This document shows, in pieces, positions 11,791-23,213 of a DNA stretch of 64,000 nt. The stretch is from positions 24,371,146 to 24,435,145 of the forward strand of contig NC_088209.1 of assembly GCF_037126465.1 (NCBI RefSeq), in the 5' to 3' direction. Below the pieces are notes generated by a model. The model searched no databases, had not been told where the DNA came from, and worked only from the letters and a program-made list of their open reading frames with translations. The stretch's first letter is position 1. Each line of letters opens with the position of its first letter. Source of the stretch: Ornithodoros turicata. Its lineage: Eukaryota; Arthropoda; Arachnida; Ixodida; Argasidae. Both the position numbers and the translations under genes were made by a program.

Positions 11791-12229
11791 ACGTATCACC
11801 ACGCATACGTTTGCCCTCAGAAGGACGAACCGTTATTTCGTATAACCGTCGCATATACGAGACCCTTACCGCCTTCGTCGTTCTCTCCTTGTAATATCCA
11901 GACAATGACTGCGGACACACTGTTTTTACTTTGCTTTTTATTGCACTGCATCGGTGGTGGGCGATGTCTGCGATGTCACCGACTGTGTCAGGAAAGCCAG
12001 ACGATCGATTCGCGGGGCTGATGGATCACCAAAGCGACAGTTACACTTCCGCTCGCCGGCATTCTGGTTTCGTGCGGCCCCAAAATCGCCATGCGCCGGG
12101 TTATGTCACCGACATCCGCTCTTCAGACAGCGTGTGCTTGACTGACTGTATGACCCATTCTTCCTAAAATTTGAGAAGCCTTCACACGTGAGGAGCGGTG
12201 TAATAAGCGATGTCTGTTGTTTTACGACG
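11791..12229. other. Spacer, probable LINE 3' portion
   Basis: No recognisable coding region; it may contain the decayed C-terminal end or 3' UTR of the LINE. Confidence 0.3.
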
Positions 12230-12400
12230 TGCAAACGGCGATGATATTGAATGGACGATTTTAAAAAGATGCGCGCGCCACCAAGCGCGCGACGCAAAGC
12301 ATCATAGGAACTTTGAGGGGCACTACTGTGTCGTCAGCTTCGGTTATGGTTTACCCCGGCTGCAGCTGCTGCCGCGCACACCGGGAATGTTGTTGTTCTC
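12230..12400 (+). repeat. Dispersed repeat, copy 2
   Basis: It matches 9480-9650 (AGATGCGCG..., AAAGCATCATAGGAACTTTG, TTCGGTTATGGTTTACC, CTGCCGCGCACACCGGGA). It contains a short palindromic GC stretch (GCGCGCGCCACCAAGCGCGCG-like) that copy 1 lacks. Confidence 0.55.
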
Positions 12401-12539
12401 CCTGTACCTCCTCCTCCGGCCGTCTCGTAATGTTTCGAGGCGTTCTAAGTTCCCATGAGCCCTTGCGTGCTACAGGTGGCTTGTCCCATCCTAGAGTTGG
12501 CGATACAAGGTCTATTGGAAAAAGGACCGCATTCGCGCA

Positions 12540-12690
12540 GATACTAAAATCCAGAAGATGTGGGTTCGAGTCCTACAGCTGGCTAACCTTTCAGTGACTT
12601 CCATCTTTCATCATTAATTTCTTAGGCACTTGAGGCTTTGTATGTATTTGTCCTTTCTATGTGTTCCAGCCTCAGAACATCAATTGTCTC
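12540..12690 (+). repeat. SINE-like repeat C, copy 1
   Basis: A pol III B-box-like GGGTTCGAGTCC at 12562 is followed by AGCTGGCTAACCTTTCAGTG and a body ending TTCCAGCCTCAGAACATC. The same body occurs at 60785-60898, with an inverted half beside it at 60717-60780. A 3'-end piece lies in reverse at 25488-25516. I infer a tRNA-derived SINE with a degenerate head. Confidence 0.65.
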
Positions 12691-13327
12691 ATTGTCTACA
12701 CACTTTCATCTCATTTCCCAACACGCACAGCTAACGCTGAATTTCGCGTTACACCAGTCGTAACTGTCCTGGAATTTTTGTTGTTGTTGATTGTCACAGC
12801 GGGAAACAAATCCGTTATCTTTTGACCTGCACCACAGTGCACACCACCTACTGTCTTCCTTTCTTCCCTCTTACAACGCATTTGTTTGTGCAGACAGGGC
12901 GTGTCCACCATTCTCGTTGGCCGCTTTTAGGCCTGTTAGAGTGAACCACGTAGCGCTACCGCGAATACGCTGCCGCCTACACAGACCAACACGAGTTGTA
13001 AGTAAGGGGCACCATAATATCCCTCATGCTAACAAAGCCGCCAGGAGCTTGGATATCTTGGTGCTATGCCAGAAACTCGGAGCATGTGGCAGGACACACG
13101 AACTGTCGACGAATCCGGCAGCCAAAGAGTGCTCCTGCCGTCAGTTGAACATCTGCTTTTATCACTAGGAACAGTACAAGACTTCCGTTTTCGACATTAC
13201 TACGTACACTAAGATACGGACTGAAGTACAGTGACCTGCTCTCCCTTTGTCGCGTAGCTGCCACTGGAACCTGTTAACTGGCAGTATAAAGACGTGACAT
13301 CCCCACACGTGGTGGAAGGCAGTCAGA
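12691..13327. other. No recognisable feature
   Basis: A 125-codon ORF at 12791-13168 has no protein-like pattern that I know. Otherwise nothing is seen. Confidence 0.35.
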
Positions 13328-13335
13328 CACTGAAA

Positions 13336-14554
13336 CAGTGATGGGAAAAGTACCTCATAATTGTATATAACGTAAAGTGCCAAGTACCTGGCGTCATTTG
13401 TACTTCAGGTACAGAACAAAGTACACAATTCCAAATGTACTTCAAGTAAAGTACAAAGTACTAGGCAAAGTATTTCAAGTACTCATCAAGTACACTGCCA
13501 AATTATTTTGTATCACTTTGCATTTCATAGTTTAGTAGCCATGTCTTGCTTTTTAGGAAAACCTTAGCCAGCATTCTTGGCAATAAAGTCCTACTGGTTG
13601 AGTGCTAATCCGTGAATATGAACTAAATCAGACTGTATAATTTGCAGGCACATGTACAGAGGTAATCGGTCAGCTGTGCTGTGATTATGCAAAAAAAAAA
13701 AAAAAAAAATCTGCAAAAAACCTGCAAGATCATCCGCCTAGCGTGGTGTTCCGGTACTAATCCTCGGATATAACGGGTTAGGAAATTTCAGTGGGGGGAA
13801 AAGAGCGCAAGCCAACACAGATTATACATTTCTGGGCATTCCTTGCTGCTTTCTGAAATACAACATGGTTAAAAAAAGAATGTGAAGAAAATAAAGGGTC
13901 AAGCACAATGTAAGCCTTCATTTTTATATGCGACTGTTATATGCAGTGGTGTAATCAATGTGACCAATTACAAAAACGTAAAATGTGAAACTAAAAAATG
14001 AAATCATATCGGTCTTTCCGACTGTTACTTTACTTCATCATGACATGCAATCACACATTGTGATGCAGAATTATTATTAATTGCCAACGAAGGAAACAAC
14101 GTCAAAACGCACTACAACCATGCATTCGAAGAACTAAAATGACAGTTAATCGAGTCATCGTGCTACCGGTTGCAGTGTCATATTGTATGCGTGTCTTTGC
14201 ATTCCATTCGTTTAACATAAACGCAGAAGCATTGGTATTTTTTCAGCATTCAAACTTCACAACAATAAATTCTCTTCAACAAATATATGCTCTTTAAAGA
14301 ACAAAAAATCGTTTTTAGTAAAATATCAGACTGGACTATTGGTACAGCATCCCACTAAAGGCGCTAAAATGATGGTAAGAGTGGCTCGAGACTACCATCG
14401 TCATTTTTTTCTTTTAAAATCAATCAATCAATCAGACTCAAAGCACACCAGTAAGTAGCCAGTCCCGAGTGGCTCGGGACTAACGTCTTCATTTTCTTCT
14501 TCATTTTTCTTCTACTACTTGAGTACTTGCTACTTCAAGTACTTCCCATCACTG
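13336..14554. mobile_element. hAT-like non-autonomous element with AAGTAC-rich ends
   Basis: The termini are inverted: CAGTGATGGGAAAAGTAC on the left, and its complement GTACTTCCCATCACTG on the right. The flanks CACTGAAA (13328-13335) and CACTCAAA (14555-14562) are an 8-bp duplication with one change. An 8-bp duplication and CA(G)TG ends are those of the hAT superfamily. Both subterminal zones reiterate AAGTAC words. The 1.2-kb interior has no ORF over 60 codons, so the element depends on transposase from elsewhere. Confidence 0.8.
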
Positions 14555-14969
14555 CACTCAAACATTGCGCTGTCGAAGCACCTGTCGGGATTCTCATTCC
14601 TCTACTATAGCAGAGGCTTAGTGCTGGAAAACACAGTAGGTATCCAGGTTACATTAGCCTCAGTTGCCGTTCGTCGCGGCTGAAGCCGTATGCGCACAGC
14701 GTGTGAGACAACAGATGGCCTCAACTGACACGAAAAGCCTGCGTCATGTGAGTGGATGAAAAGCAGGCCTGAATGAATAGAGGGGTGAAACGGCTTCACG
14801 CAGACGTGGCACCACAAAAGTGTGCTCTTGAGGACACTCACTCACTCGATTGCGAGCTTTATCCTCTACACGAATCTTCGTGGGCACGAACATACTCGTA
14901 AACATGAGTACTGCAAACAAGGTGTCGATAACGGGGAAAAAATATCAGTTGACTGGTACAAATGAAACA
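14555..14969. other. No recognisable feature
   Basis: Spacer without recognisable genes. The minus-strand ORF at 14605-14841 has no known motif. Confidence 0.35.
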
Positions 14970-15260
14970 AGGGAAAGGGAGCAGGCTAGCTGGTGTAGAT
15001 CCACGATGAAGAACGAGAGACACGGACACAGAAGACGACACACGCAAGTTCTTAGACACAGCAATACCACTTATTAGGTTTGTTTGATTTTATCTGTTTA
15101 TTTGATTTGGTTGACTGGTTTATTTGAGTTTAAGATTTGGGGTTATTAGGCTAAAATGAGCCAATAAATCTTATTGCTTTGTCTTAGAAATAGCGTTTGT
15201 CGTCCTTCTGTGTCCGTGTCTCTCGGTCTTCTTCATGGGTGGTACATACGCCTGTAGAAA
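14970..15260. repeat. Inverted pair of a dispersed CACCAGCTAGCCTGC-type repeat
   Basis: At 14978-15050 (minus) and 15186-15255 (plus) the same words occur in opposite orientation (GTCGTCTTCTGTGTCCGTGT, CTCTCGTTCTTCAT). Related pieces lie at 46684-46745, 46935-47012 and within the hairpin at 51595-51720. I infer 3' ends of one retroelement family, possibly Penelope-like because those often appear as inverted partial copies, but I cannot show it. Confidence 0.5.
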
Positions 15261-16929
15261 TGGAGAACGCAATGAATAATGCATGTATCAGGGAGAAGGG
15301 AGCTGGGTGATCAAGAACGTTGCATGTCGGCCGAACGCTCTTGGAAGAAATGATTATTATAAGAACCTTATTCTGTCCTTTACCCCTGTTGCGTTGAAAA
15401 GCTTGTCCGCATTTCATTTGCAACTGTATAGCGTGAAAACTTAGCAAGACCACACGTTGACGAAGTTTCTATTCGAAGCATCATCATTCAGGTGATTGAA
15501 ACAGACGCCTTTTTGACACCGTGAAGACTACCCGACGCGCAGCGCCCCCCTGAAAACGAAGTGCGTTACTTCCGACACAACATGCGGCAGCTGACATATC
15601 TTTCGTATAGTTTCCGGCGGGTGCTTACCAACGTTATCGGACACTGATGAAATTGCGTTTGCTGTTAAATATGCTTCGAGCTGCACATGAGAGTACGGTG
15701 CAATATATTCTACACATACTCAATCATGAACGTGCGACAGAAAACGCAGCCAGGTTAAAGGAGCAGTCTGGAGTAGTTGAGTGATTTTGGGACTGTAGTT
15801 GCCTTCGACAGTCGGTTACGTGCATGTCACGCAGCAGAACGTCGTAGTTTTTGAAATAAACAAGAAAAACGGACGGCACGTTCGTATATATATATCCGGT
15901 TTATGGTGACGTAAGCATGAGCTCTGGCATAATGGCCGATGAGCAGCGTCGTCCCGAAACGGTGTCTTAATGGCTTGGTAGAAAGAAAAAACCGACTGGA
16001 TTGTATTGTCATGAAGCAGGAGAGCTACCCCGAGGAGGAGACTGGAAACCCCTGGAAATAAAAAGGACCACGGAAGCTATATCTAAATTTACTATTACAC
16101 AAGCTTTCATGCAGTAGAGCTTTCATGCATTTCTTCGGGTGTGCAGAAGTGATGGAACCGAGATACAAATACAGATACGTACAAATGTATAGGACTACGG
16201 AAGAAAGGGGGAAGGGGAGGGACAATGCGTTTAAACGTCACCCCCCCCCCCCCCCCACACACACACGTACTACAAAATCCTAAAATACACAAGCACGCCG
16301 CAAAACAGGCTGGATATGGACCACCATTTGCAGAAAAATGAAGGAAGGCGCTACCTCCGATTTTTGAATAACCATTTTTGGTGTCTATCGTCATTGAACG
16401 CTGGAGTGGCCCGAATTCACCACACCCGATTCTACCTGTCTCTGCGGGATTTTTTAAACCTTAGATGGGCACCATCTTAACCCCCGAGGAGCCAGATGCA
16501 TAACCTCTGAATGAAAAAGCTGCATCAAAGTTCACATCGCCAGGGTAGTTTTCTCCCATTCTTCATCGACTCTGTTTCATGTCCGCTTGGGAGATTTTCC
16601 TCCCTTCCTCCGCAATGCCACGAAGGCGTCGTCTTCTTCCCGACCTTGCCATCTCCCTCTTCAGTCAATGCACGATACTCTAGGAGTGAAACTTGCAGTC
16701 TTGTCTGAGCAGGAAGACCTTACTCCTCGTGCTTTGAACATCGTACCACCACCACCACACTCTGGTGGACTCATCAATCTCCCTCTCCAACGCTCCACTC
16801 CCCGTCCTGAAGAAGAACCACCTGGTTCGACGACCCCCTCCAAGGTCTGCAACAACCTCTCCACCTGTGAATTCCTCACCTTCGCGTGTTACCTCGGTGC
16901 CAGCAAACCTTGCAGTGCGCTCTCACGCC
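15261..16929. other. Spacer; C/AC tract and chance ORFs
   Basis: A (C)15(AC)n tract lies at 16242-16266. ORFs at 16511-16940 are Pro/Ser-rich and overlap the start of the LINE end; they show no known domain. Nothing else is recognised. Confidence 0.35.
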
Positions 16930-17228
16930 CTGTTGCATAAGAGCGTTCCACGTCCTTCCTACTTAGGAGCTCTCAAGGAGATCCCACATCCAGGTCCTGC
17001 ACAACCAGTGGCGGTCACGACTACCCTCTTGAGCTTTCTCCGTGCCACCGGCCTCTCGACCGTGCCCGACTCTAAGGCCCTTTTGCGCGTGTGTGTGTAT
17101 TTCCTCTTTCTTTCTTTTCTTTTTTATTGAAGAAACAGCAAGTGGACATACGCCTGACTAACCTTTCCTCGCTTTCCTTTTTTTTTTCAATAAACATACC
17201 CCCCCCCCCCCCCACACACACACACACA
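16930..17228 (+). mobile_element. I-clade LINE 3' end with (C)n(AC)n tail
   Basis: The C-terminal coding end is legible: LGALKEIPHPGPAQP, then VAVTTTLLSFLRATGLSTV. This aligns with LLGPVPQHQQ/AVTTALLHFLKCTGLAS of the intact LINE at 57658-60127. The 3' UTR closes with AGCAAGTGGACATACGCCTG, TAACCTTTCC, CAATAAACATACC, about 15 C and (CA)8. A close relative lies inverted at 40026-40232. 5'-truncated. Confidence 0.8.
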
Positions 17229-17727
17229 TCCATACCCAAGGCATGGCATGGTCACCTGGAGAATGCGCGGTCCCGATGACTGTTACATGATTCTGTTCAT
17301 CATTTTCATTTCGTCGCCTTCTTAAAAGCCCGTAAACTTATTGAGAAAAAAAGTCTTGTTTATCTCCCATCACCATTCTATTCCGATTGCATTCCACAAC
17401 GGAAGGTGCCCGAGGGGTTCTCACTGTGCCTAACTCCCGCTCTGAATTGTACTAAATGGGACAAACCATCGACTAACACTGCTAGAAAGCTCATATGTCA
17501 TTAATGATATCGATAACCAACTTAAACAATTATCCGATTGAATTTCAAAATAATGAACTATTTGTGTTCTAAGTTCGCCTCCACGAGGTTAAAGAGATCA
17601 CCACATACTGTCAAATCTAGAAAACCCAAACGCGATAATATCAATATCTTCCCATTTGTTAATGTTGAAAAAAATGTTATGTTTTAAAAGTCTATCCACC
17701 CCTTCCCAAGCAGCTATCAGCACAACA
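17229..17727. other. Spacer, possibly 5' part of the Penelope-like element
   Basis: AT-rich and without a readable frame. It may include decayed N-terminal PLE sequence. Confidence 0.3.
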
Positions 17728-19425
17728 TTAAATTTCTCCATATCTCTCTATAGTCTCCCCCTCACTCAGGCCGAGCTTAGCATTCTTTCCGAGGGCCTCA
17801 GCTTTGTTCTCACGTCTTCCATTGTTAATGAATTTCAAATAATGAATGACATACGTAACCTCGGCCGTAGAATGCACCTGCATGCTTCGTTTCATTTGTA
17901 AGCCAACAATGACAAAACTGTCTTTAAAAGCCATCAAATTACTGTGTGTTGAGGACCGCTTGTGTATTTCGTTCATAATAAATTTTCCCTTAACAACAAA
18001 AGCCCATCAAGCTGGACACCAGACCCTTCTCAAACCAGTCCTCCTATTGATAACTACATCAAAGCAGTACATAACGACATTATGAATAGTCTTTCCAAAT
18101 CCAGTCACACGCAGTGTGTTAATTTATGAGGAGACTATGGCACTGAAAAAATCTCAAAAGTCATGAAGACTTTAATACCATACCAGCCGACAAAGGTGGT
18201 GACATTGTCCTTCTTAATACGTCCGATTGTATCGCAGAAGCCATCAGGCAACTTGATGATTCGACGCTTTGTAAGACCCTAAAGAATGACTCGATAACTC
18301 CGCTTTTCCTTTTGAGTCAACAAAATCAGTGATCTGCTTAAAGCAAACCTCATCGCCAACCATACTTCCAAATTCCCCTCACCAAAAAAGTCAGGCCGGG
18401 CTCTTTTTATCTTCTAATCAAGGTACGAAAGAAAAACAAAGCCGTGCGACCCATCATCTCAGGAATTAGTACCCTTATCGAAAAACTGTCACTAGTCATC
18501 GACCACAACATTAATCATATACTGCCTCTCCTTCCGTCCTATATTAAATACACTAATGATTTCCTCTCCAAAATTAACACAATTAATGATAAATTCCTAA
18601 GCAGCGATAAGGGTACCTTAGCCACCATGGATGTTGTCTCATTATACACCAACATCGCAGACGGAGAGGGGCTTTTGGCCGTCCAATCCTGTTTCGATAC
18701 TTCCCCTCTGATATTTTACGCTCCTCCGCCATCATTCCTCTCTTAGAGTTAGTCCTTCCTTGTAATAATTTTGTCTTCAACGACACGAACTTTGTACAAA
18801 TACACGAAGCAGTCATGGGTTCCCGAGTATATCCCCCAATTACGCCAACCTATTCATGGGTCAATTTGAGAAAGCAGCTATTGATTATTTCCGTGTAAAA
18901 CCGCTTTTATGCTCTAGGTTTATTGACATTTTCATTCTTTGGTCGGGAGAAGAATCATCTTAATTAATTAAATTAATTCGTCTTATTAATTAGTCTCATC
19001 AGTTAATTAAATCATCTCAATTAAGAAACATTTTAATTGTACCCACGGAAATACCAAATCTGACCTAATTTTCTTGTCAATACACCGAACAGAAATCAGT
19101 ATCCTAGACCTACGGTTTCTATAAAACCAGACTCATCGCCGATTGATATTTAGGAAATCTACGGACAGACCGATACCTTCACTTTGACTACCTACCTACC
19201 TACCTTTGACTAGCTACCACCCAAATTCACAAACAGGATGTAGACCTTACGGCCAGTACCTCCGGTTGAAACGAATTAGCTCAGACGATAATGACTTTAT
19301 TAGGAACGCCCAGCAATTGACTTTCGATTTCCAAAAAAGGAATTACCCTACCGAACTGCTGCATGACTCCGTCACCAAATTTATGTCCGTCAACGGAGAA
19401 TCTTTACTAATTCCTGGAGAGCAAA
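17728..19425 (+). mobile_element. Penelope-like element reverse transcriptase, decayed
   Basis: Penelope-like RT, read through several frames. An N-terminal block SLPLTQAELSILSEGLSFVL (17755-17815) leads to NTIPADKGGDIVLLNTSDC (about 18175-18235) and the RT core RPIISGISTLIEKLS ... LATMDVVSLYTNI (18447-18660). NNFVFNDTNFVQIHEAVMGS (18765-18825), YANLFMGQFEKAAIDYF and RFIDIFILWSGEE (about 18915-18955) follow. The family has RYIDDIF(L/F)IW at the last site; one Asp codon is missing here, so the active site is broken. A terminal block (GQYLRLKRISSDDNDF) is at 19245-19300. An AT-rich expansion (18955-19030) and an ACCT repeat (19187-19204) interrupt it. Frameshifts make it a pseudogene. Confidence 0.85.
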
Positions 19426-19484
19426 AAAGTAGTGATGAAGTTGTTATATAGGTTCATAAGGTTAAATAGTGCTGTCGTGCTTCT

Positions 19485-19640
19485 AAACACTGCAAAGTCG
19501 GTAACGTGTTGGCTTGCTGAGCCCAAGATCGCGGGTTCGATCCCGGTCGAGGGGCGGTAGCAATGTGTGGGAGGAGTCCTACCCTTCGGCACTTGCAGCA
19601 TGTCGCCGCACTAGGCTGACAAACCGTACGTGTAACACCA
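19485..19640 (+). repeat. tRNA-headed SINE B, copy 1, inside the Penelope-like element
   Basis: The head GTCGGTAACGTGTTGGCTTG contains an A-box-like part, and GCGGGTTCGATCCCGGTCG is a B box. A related head lies on the minus strand at 31720-31800. It splits the Penelope-like element, whose C-terminal block continues at 19743, so it inserted after the PLE. The 3' limit is approximate. Confidence 0.6.
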
Positions 19641-19742
19641 CGGCACCATTGTTATTACTACGAAACAATCGAGCATTCTCCTCTAATTTTCCTTGTTTCG
19701 AGAACGCGAATTTCGAGATCGGGGATTTCGCAACCGGGAATC

Positions 19743-20180
19743 TTGATGTCCTCCCCCCATGACAACGACGAAAACTTGAAAACCTTTATTCTAGAATCCG
19801 TCTACAACACAGACATCAAAGGGGAAAACCGAGAATCCTATCTGATTTCCAAATTCAAATCGGCCCGGGCTCCTCTTACCAATTCGTCGCAGTCAACTTG
19901 TCAGCCACAGGCACCCATTATCCCCCTGACCCCTTTCGCACAGTCGTGATGGACTGAGATAGCGCCTTTCTTCGGTTTCCTTTTTCTTCGAATGGTCTTC
20001 CACAACCAACTAGTTTTGTTACGTTCCTGTGTGTTCTAGGGGTTTCTAGTGTGTATTCTCGAACCCCCCCTCTTCGAACCGTTCTCCCGTTATCCTATAT
20101 GTTTCTCTCTGTGTTCGATCACTTCTTTACACCTGACGAGATTCAGTCTACTGCAAGAAAGCTTGTGTGATAATAAATTT
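19743..20180 (+). mobile_element. Penelope-like element, C-terminal block and 3' UTR
   Basis: The frame HDNDENLKTFILESVYN ... NRESYLISKFKSARAP (19756-19880) has the ENR-ESYLI-KF pattern found at the end of the GIY-YIG endonuclease of Penelope-like elements. The front part of the endonuclease, with GIY and YIG, is missing; this fits loss at the SINE insertion. Non-coding sequence follows. Confidence 0.6.
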
Positions 20181-21189
20181 AGACAGCTGCAGGTGGTGTT
20201 TTCATTTTCCTTTGATTGGCAGTACAAAAACAGGGGAGGACTTGCAGAACAGCAACGGCAGCCAAAGCCATGGATAAATAATTGGCTGCGCATTTGGTTT
20301 TAATATTTTCCGCGGTGACTATGCGTATAATCAGACGGCGTGTGACAGCGTTTTCTTCACTTCGGTGTTAGTCCGGACTGTCGCTCTAAAGAATAAAGGA
20401 AGGCGTGATAGAGGAGTGTTCTGGGGCGACATCTTCATTGAAGGTCTACAAAAGATGGATCCATGAAAGGAAGTGAAAGATTAATTACGTTCCTGTTTGG
20501 CCGAACGCTTCGTTGTTCTACGGCTGTTCGATACCGAATTTATCATGTTGTTTTAGCATGCCGACGACGAAAGCCTCTGTCGTAGGACGCGTCAGCAGAC
20601 TTGCATTTTAATGAACCTTCGTTCTCGAGGACATGCAAACAGCGAACGACTTAAAAGAAAAACCTGAGGGACTGCTCTTGAGGCTTACATCGTCATCAGT
20701 CTACAATAAAGACGCGGTGGAGTGGAAGCGAGAACGAAACTACGCTCGAAATAAGTTAGTTGCCATTTTTGTTTTTGCTTCGTTGTAAGTTGCAGCGCAT
20801 ATGTGTGAATATGTGTGATCTCTGACAATGACGGAGCGAGGAAAAGAGAAATGAGTATCTACTACAATCAATCAATCAGTATCTAGTAAAATGAAGTCAT
20901 TTCAAGACCGTGATCGCCTGTGAACTCAGCGGGAGCAAGTCGTTGTATTTCACTACGTGCGTCTTCTGTGTATGAGCAGAGGGAAAATCAAAGAGGAGGA
21001 GGAGAATTTAGGTGGAAGCTAATCAGTCACTCTGTGTTACTGTGACGTCAACACTGTCTTCAGGGCTTCGAATGTATAGGGCTGCTTCGACGTCTCACGA
21101 CTCGAGAGCAAACTGAACATGTTCCTGTACACTGATGAAAGAGCTTCGCCGCATGGTGCCTTCTAATGCGGCGAAGCCGACTTCTAGGA
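20181..21189. other. No recognisable feature
   Basis: Spacer with no conserved ORF, structured RNA or repeat that I can match within the window. Confidence 0.35.
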
Positions 21190-21290
21190 AAGTGTGTTAT
21201 TTGCTGGGAAATTGTGGTAATGGGGTAGTGTACTGCTCTCAAGCGGTGAATCACCCCAGGCATAATCATGATTTAGTTGTTGTTGTTGGG
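21190..21290 (-). repeat. Short dispersed repeat P, copy 1
   Basis: The minus-strand reading (CAACAACAACAAC, CCTGGGGTGATTCACC, GAGAGCAGTACACTACCCC) recurs at 43091-43265, split by a LINE tail, and at 47725-47800. It serves as an empty-site reference for the insertion at 43126-43223. Confidence 0.7.
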
Positions 21291-21485
21291 AAACTGTGTG
21301 CACTCTGGTTCTTTCGCCTGCACGAAAATTTTTCGATTGAATCGCAGTGGACGCTGTTCCAGGCATTATTTGCCTCGAAGAGGTATTCGAACCCATAGAA
21401 TGGGAACGTGCAAGACTGTCAGGTACGTTGAAATGGGTTAGCCTGTGGACTAAATTGTGATTACAGCACACGTCATGATATCGCA

Positions 21486-21590
21486 GGGGGGGGGGGGGGG
21501 GAATATAGGTTTATTGCAAAACAAAACAAAAAACACGAAAGAGGGGAAAGGTTAGCCTGGCTCCAGCAGCCGACTTGCTATTCCCGCTTA
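21486..21590 (-). mobile_element. LINE 3'-terminal module with poly(C)
   Basis: Minus-strand reading: GGGAATAGCAAGTCGGC, GGCTAACCTTTCC, CAATAAACCTATATTC, then 16 C. The purine-rich stretch to about 21690 may be more 3' UTR. No coding part is present. Confidence 0.75.
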
Positions 21591-21760
21591 CAAAAAGGAA
21601 AAGGGAGAAAAGGAAAAATAAAGAGAAAGAAGAAAAAAGAAAGACAAATCGGAAAGAGCGAAAGAAGAGGCGGGAAAGAGGGAGGTTAGTCATCGGTTTC
21701 CTATCACTATCAGTTTATCGTAACCAAGTCAAAAGGTATACAACGGATACAAAAGATATA

Positions 21761-22293
21761 CACTCCAAGAAAAAAAGGAATACTTTTACTCCTTTGGGGG
21801 ACTAAATGCATTGCCACAAAAAATTCCCTTTCGGGAGTAAATGCATGGGAGTAAATGAACGTCACAGAGTGGAGACTGCATTTCTCGCGCTGTTGTAAGA
21901 GTCCCAAGTAAATAATTCGTGTGCATGCATGAAAATACTTTGAAGCAAACTGTCAACCGTGATATATCGAGTGATATGAAATGCGTCATACATAGGGCAC
22001 AATTTGCGAAAAATTATGCGCTAACTGTTTTTTACTCTGTGTGGCTGGAAAATTGCTACGTTAGCTGAGTTATACAGCCTTATACCGTTCAAATTGACCA
22101 AGGGCACATGTTTACCTGGACTGTTGCATTCGGGAGACCATTCGTGAAGTTCAGTGACAATTTGCAGTCCTGGGGAGTAAATGTCGGGACTAAATGTCGG
22201 GTTAGGGGACTAAAATGGGGAGCAATTGCAGACTAGGGGAGTAGAAGCTGCAATTACTCCCCGTTTTACTCCTTTTTTTTTTTTCTTAGAGTG
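21761..22293 (+). mobile_element. MITE D, copy 1 (533 bp)
   Basis: Inverted ends CACTCCAAGAAAAAAAGGA and TCCTTTTTTTTTTTTCTTAG-AGTG, with TA on both sides (...ATA before, TAT after). Copy 2 lies inverted at 62644-63172 (529 bp) and matches along its full length. The ends and the TA duplication suggest a Tc1/mariner-type non-autonomous element. Words of the type GGGAGTAAATG/GGGACTAAATG recur near both ends. Confidence 0.85.
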
Positions 22294-22930
22294 TATGCGT
22301 ACATTTAATGGTGTATGTGGCGAGACCTGTCGCCATGTACACCGGTTTCTTTTTCGGTTAAAGGGGCACCGGGGTTGCACTGAAGTGCAAACATTTCTCG
22401 TCAGGAATGGAAGGTGCTGTTACCTTCAGAGCAATGCAAAAGGAACTGAATTCATCCGTTGCGTCATTCGCGATTCACGCGCGAACGAAGCCGCGACTTA
22501 CGGTTACCGATTTACGATAAATAAACGCAGCCTCCTCTGCAAAGACCTGCATCTCTGTCGCAGTTTAAAACACAAAGACGAAATGAAAGGCATTGTGCGC
22601 AAAACATGGCGTTTGAATATTATCTTTGCACTTTGTGGTGAATTGGAACGACAGCCACATTCAATAATTCTCGGTGCGCCCGCGAATCGAAAGCTATACG
22701 CGTGCCGCTGCACCGAGAGCACTAGACCGAATCATTCTTTAAGACAACACACATTAGCCGCTACACCCAGAGGCGGTTCTATCGATTGTGGAGAGAAAAT
22801 GCGAGACGTATTGTGTTTATTCTGGCGGCTATATACCCAGTTCTTTCTGCTACAGCGACTCATTGATCCCCGGCTGCCCACGGCCATCAGTGTCGAAACT
22901 GGGGGGCCCCCGAAGGCCCCTCAACACTAA
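22226..22930 (+). other. Unexplained 234-codon ORF
   Basis: The longest open frame in the window that no repeat explains. It begins inside MITE D, so the first 20 or so codons are certainly not original. The rest is Cys/Arg-rich (for example GETCRHVHRF, CRSLKHKDEMKGIVRKTW) with no domain, signal peptide or membrane segment that I recognise. The minus strand is also partly open (22504-22722). It may be chance or part of an exon or element that I cannot identify. Confidence 0.2.
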
Positions 22931-23213
22931 GAATCTCGCCACAGCACAGTACTCTTAGCAAATACAGGGACACCCATTAACTCTGGCGTTCGTGCTTTGG
23001 GTTCTGATGTGGTTAAAAGGTGAGCAGAGCACTGCCCCCTTGGGGAGTTCTGTTTAACTGTTGGACGGAGTAATGGGGTATTTGTTGTGTCACTTATCGC
23101 TTTGGAAGCAGATGTTGAGGCCCAAATGTTTTATTTTCTTTTTTTTGGGGGGGGGATGGGAACGTTTTGATGTTCGGTGTGCGTTGTGAAATTAACAAGG
23201 CCGTGTTTGAGCC

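Noticed and set aside
18955..19030. TTAATTAA-rich stretch as a regulatory or replication site
   Set aside because: It lies inside the decayed Penelope-like element and looks like a simple AT expansion; the similar stretch at 37157-37188 is also without context.
22504..22722. Minus-strand 72-codon ORF
   Set aside because: Shadow within the unexplained plus-strand ORF; no motif and no splice context.
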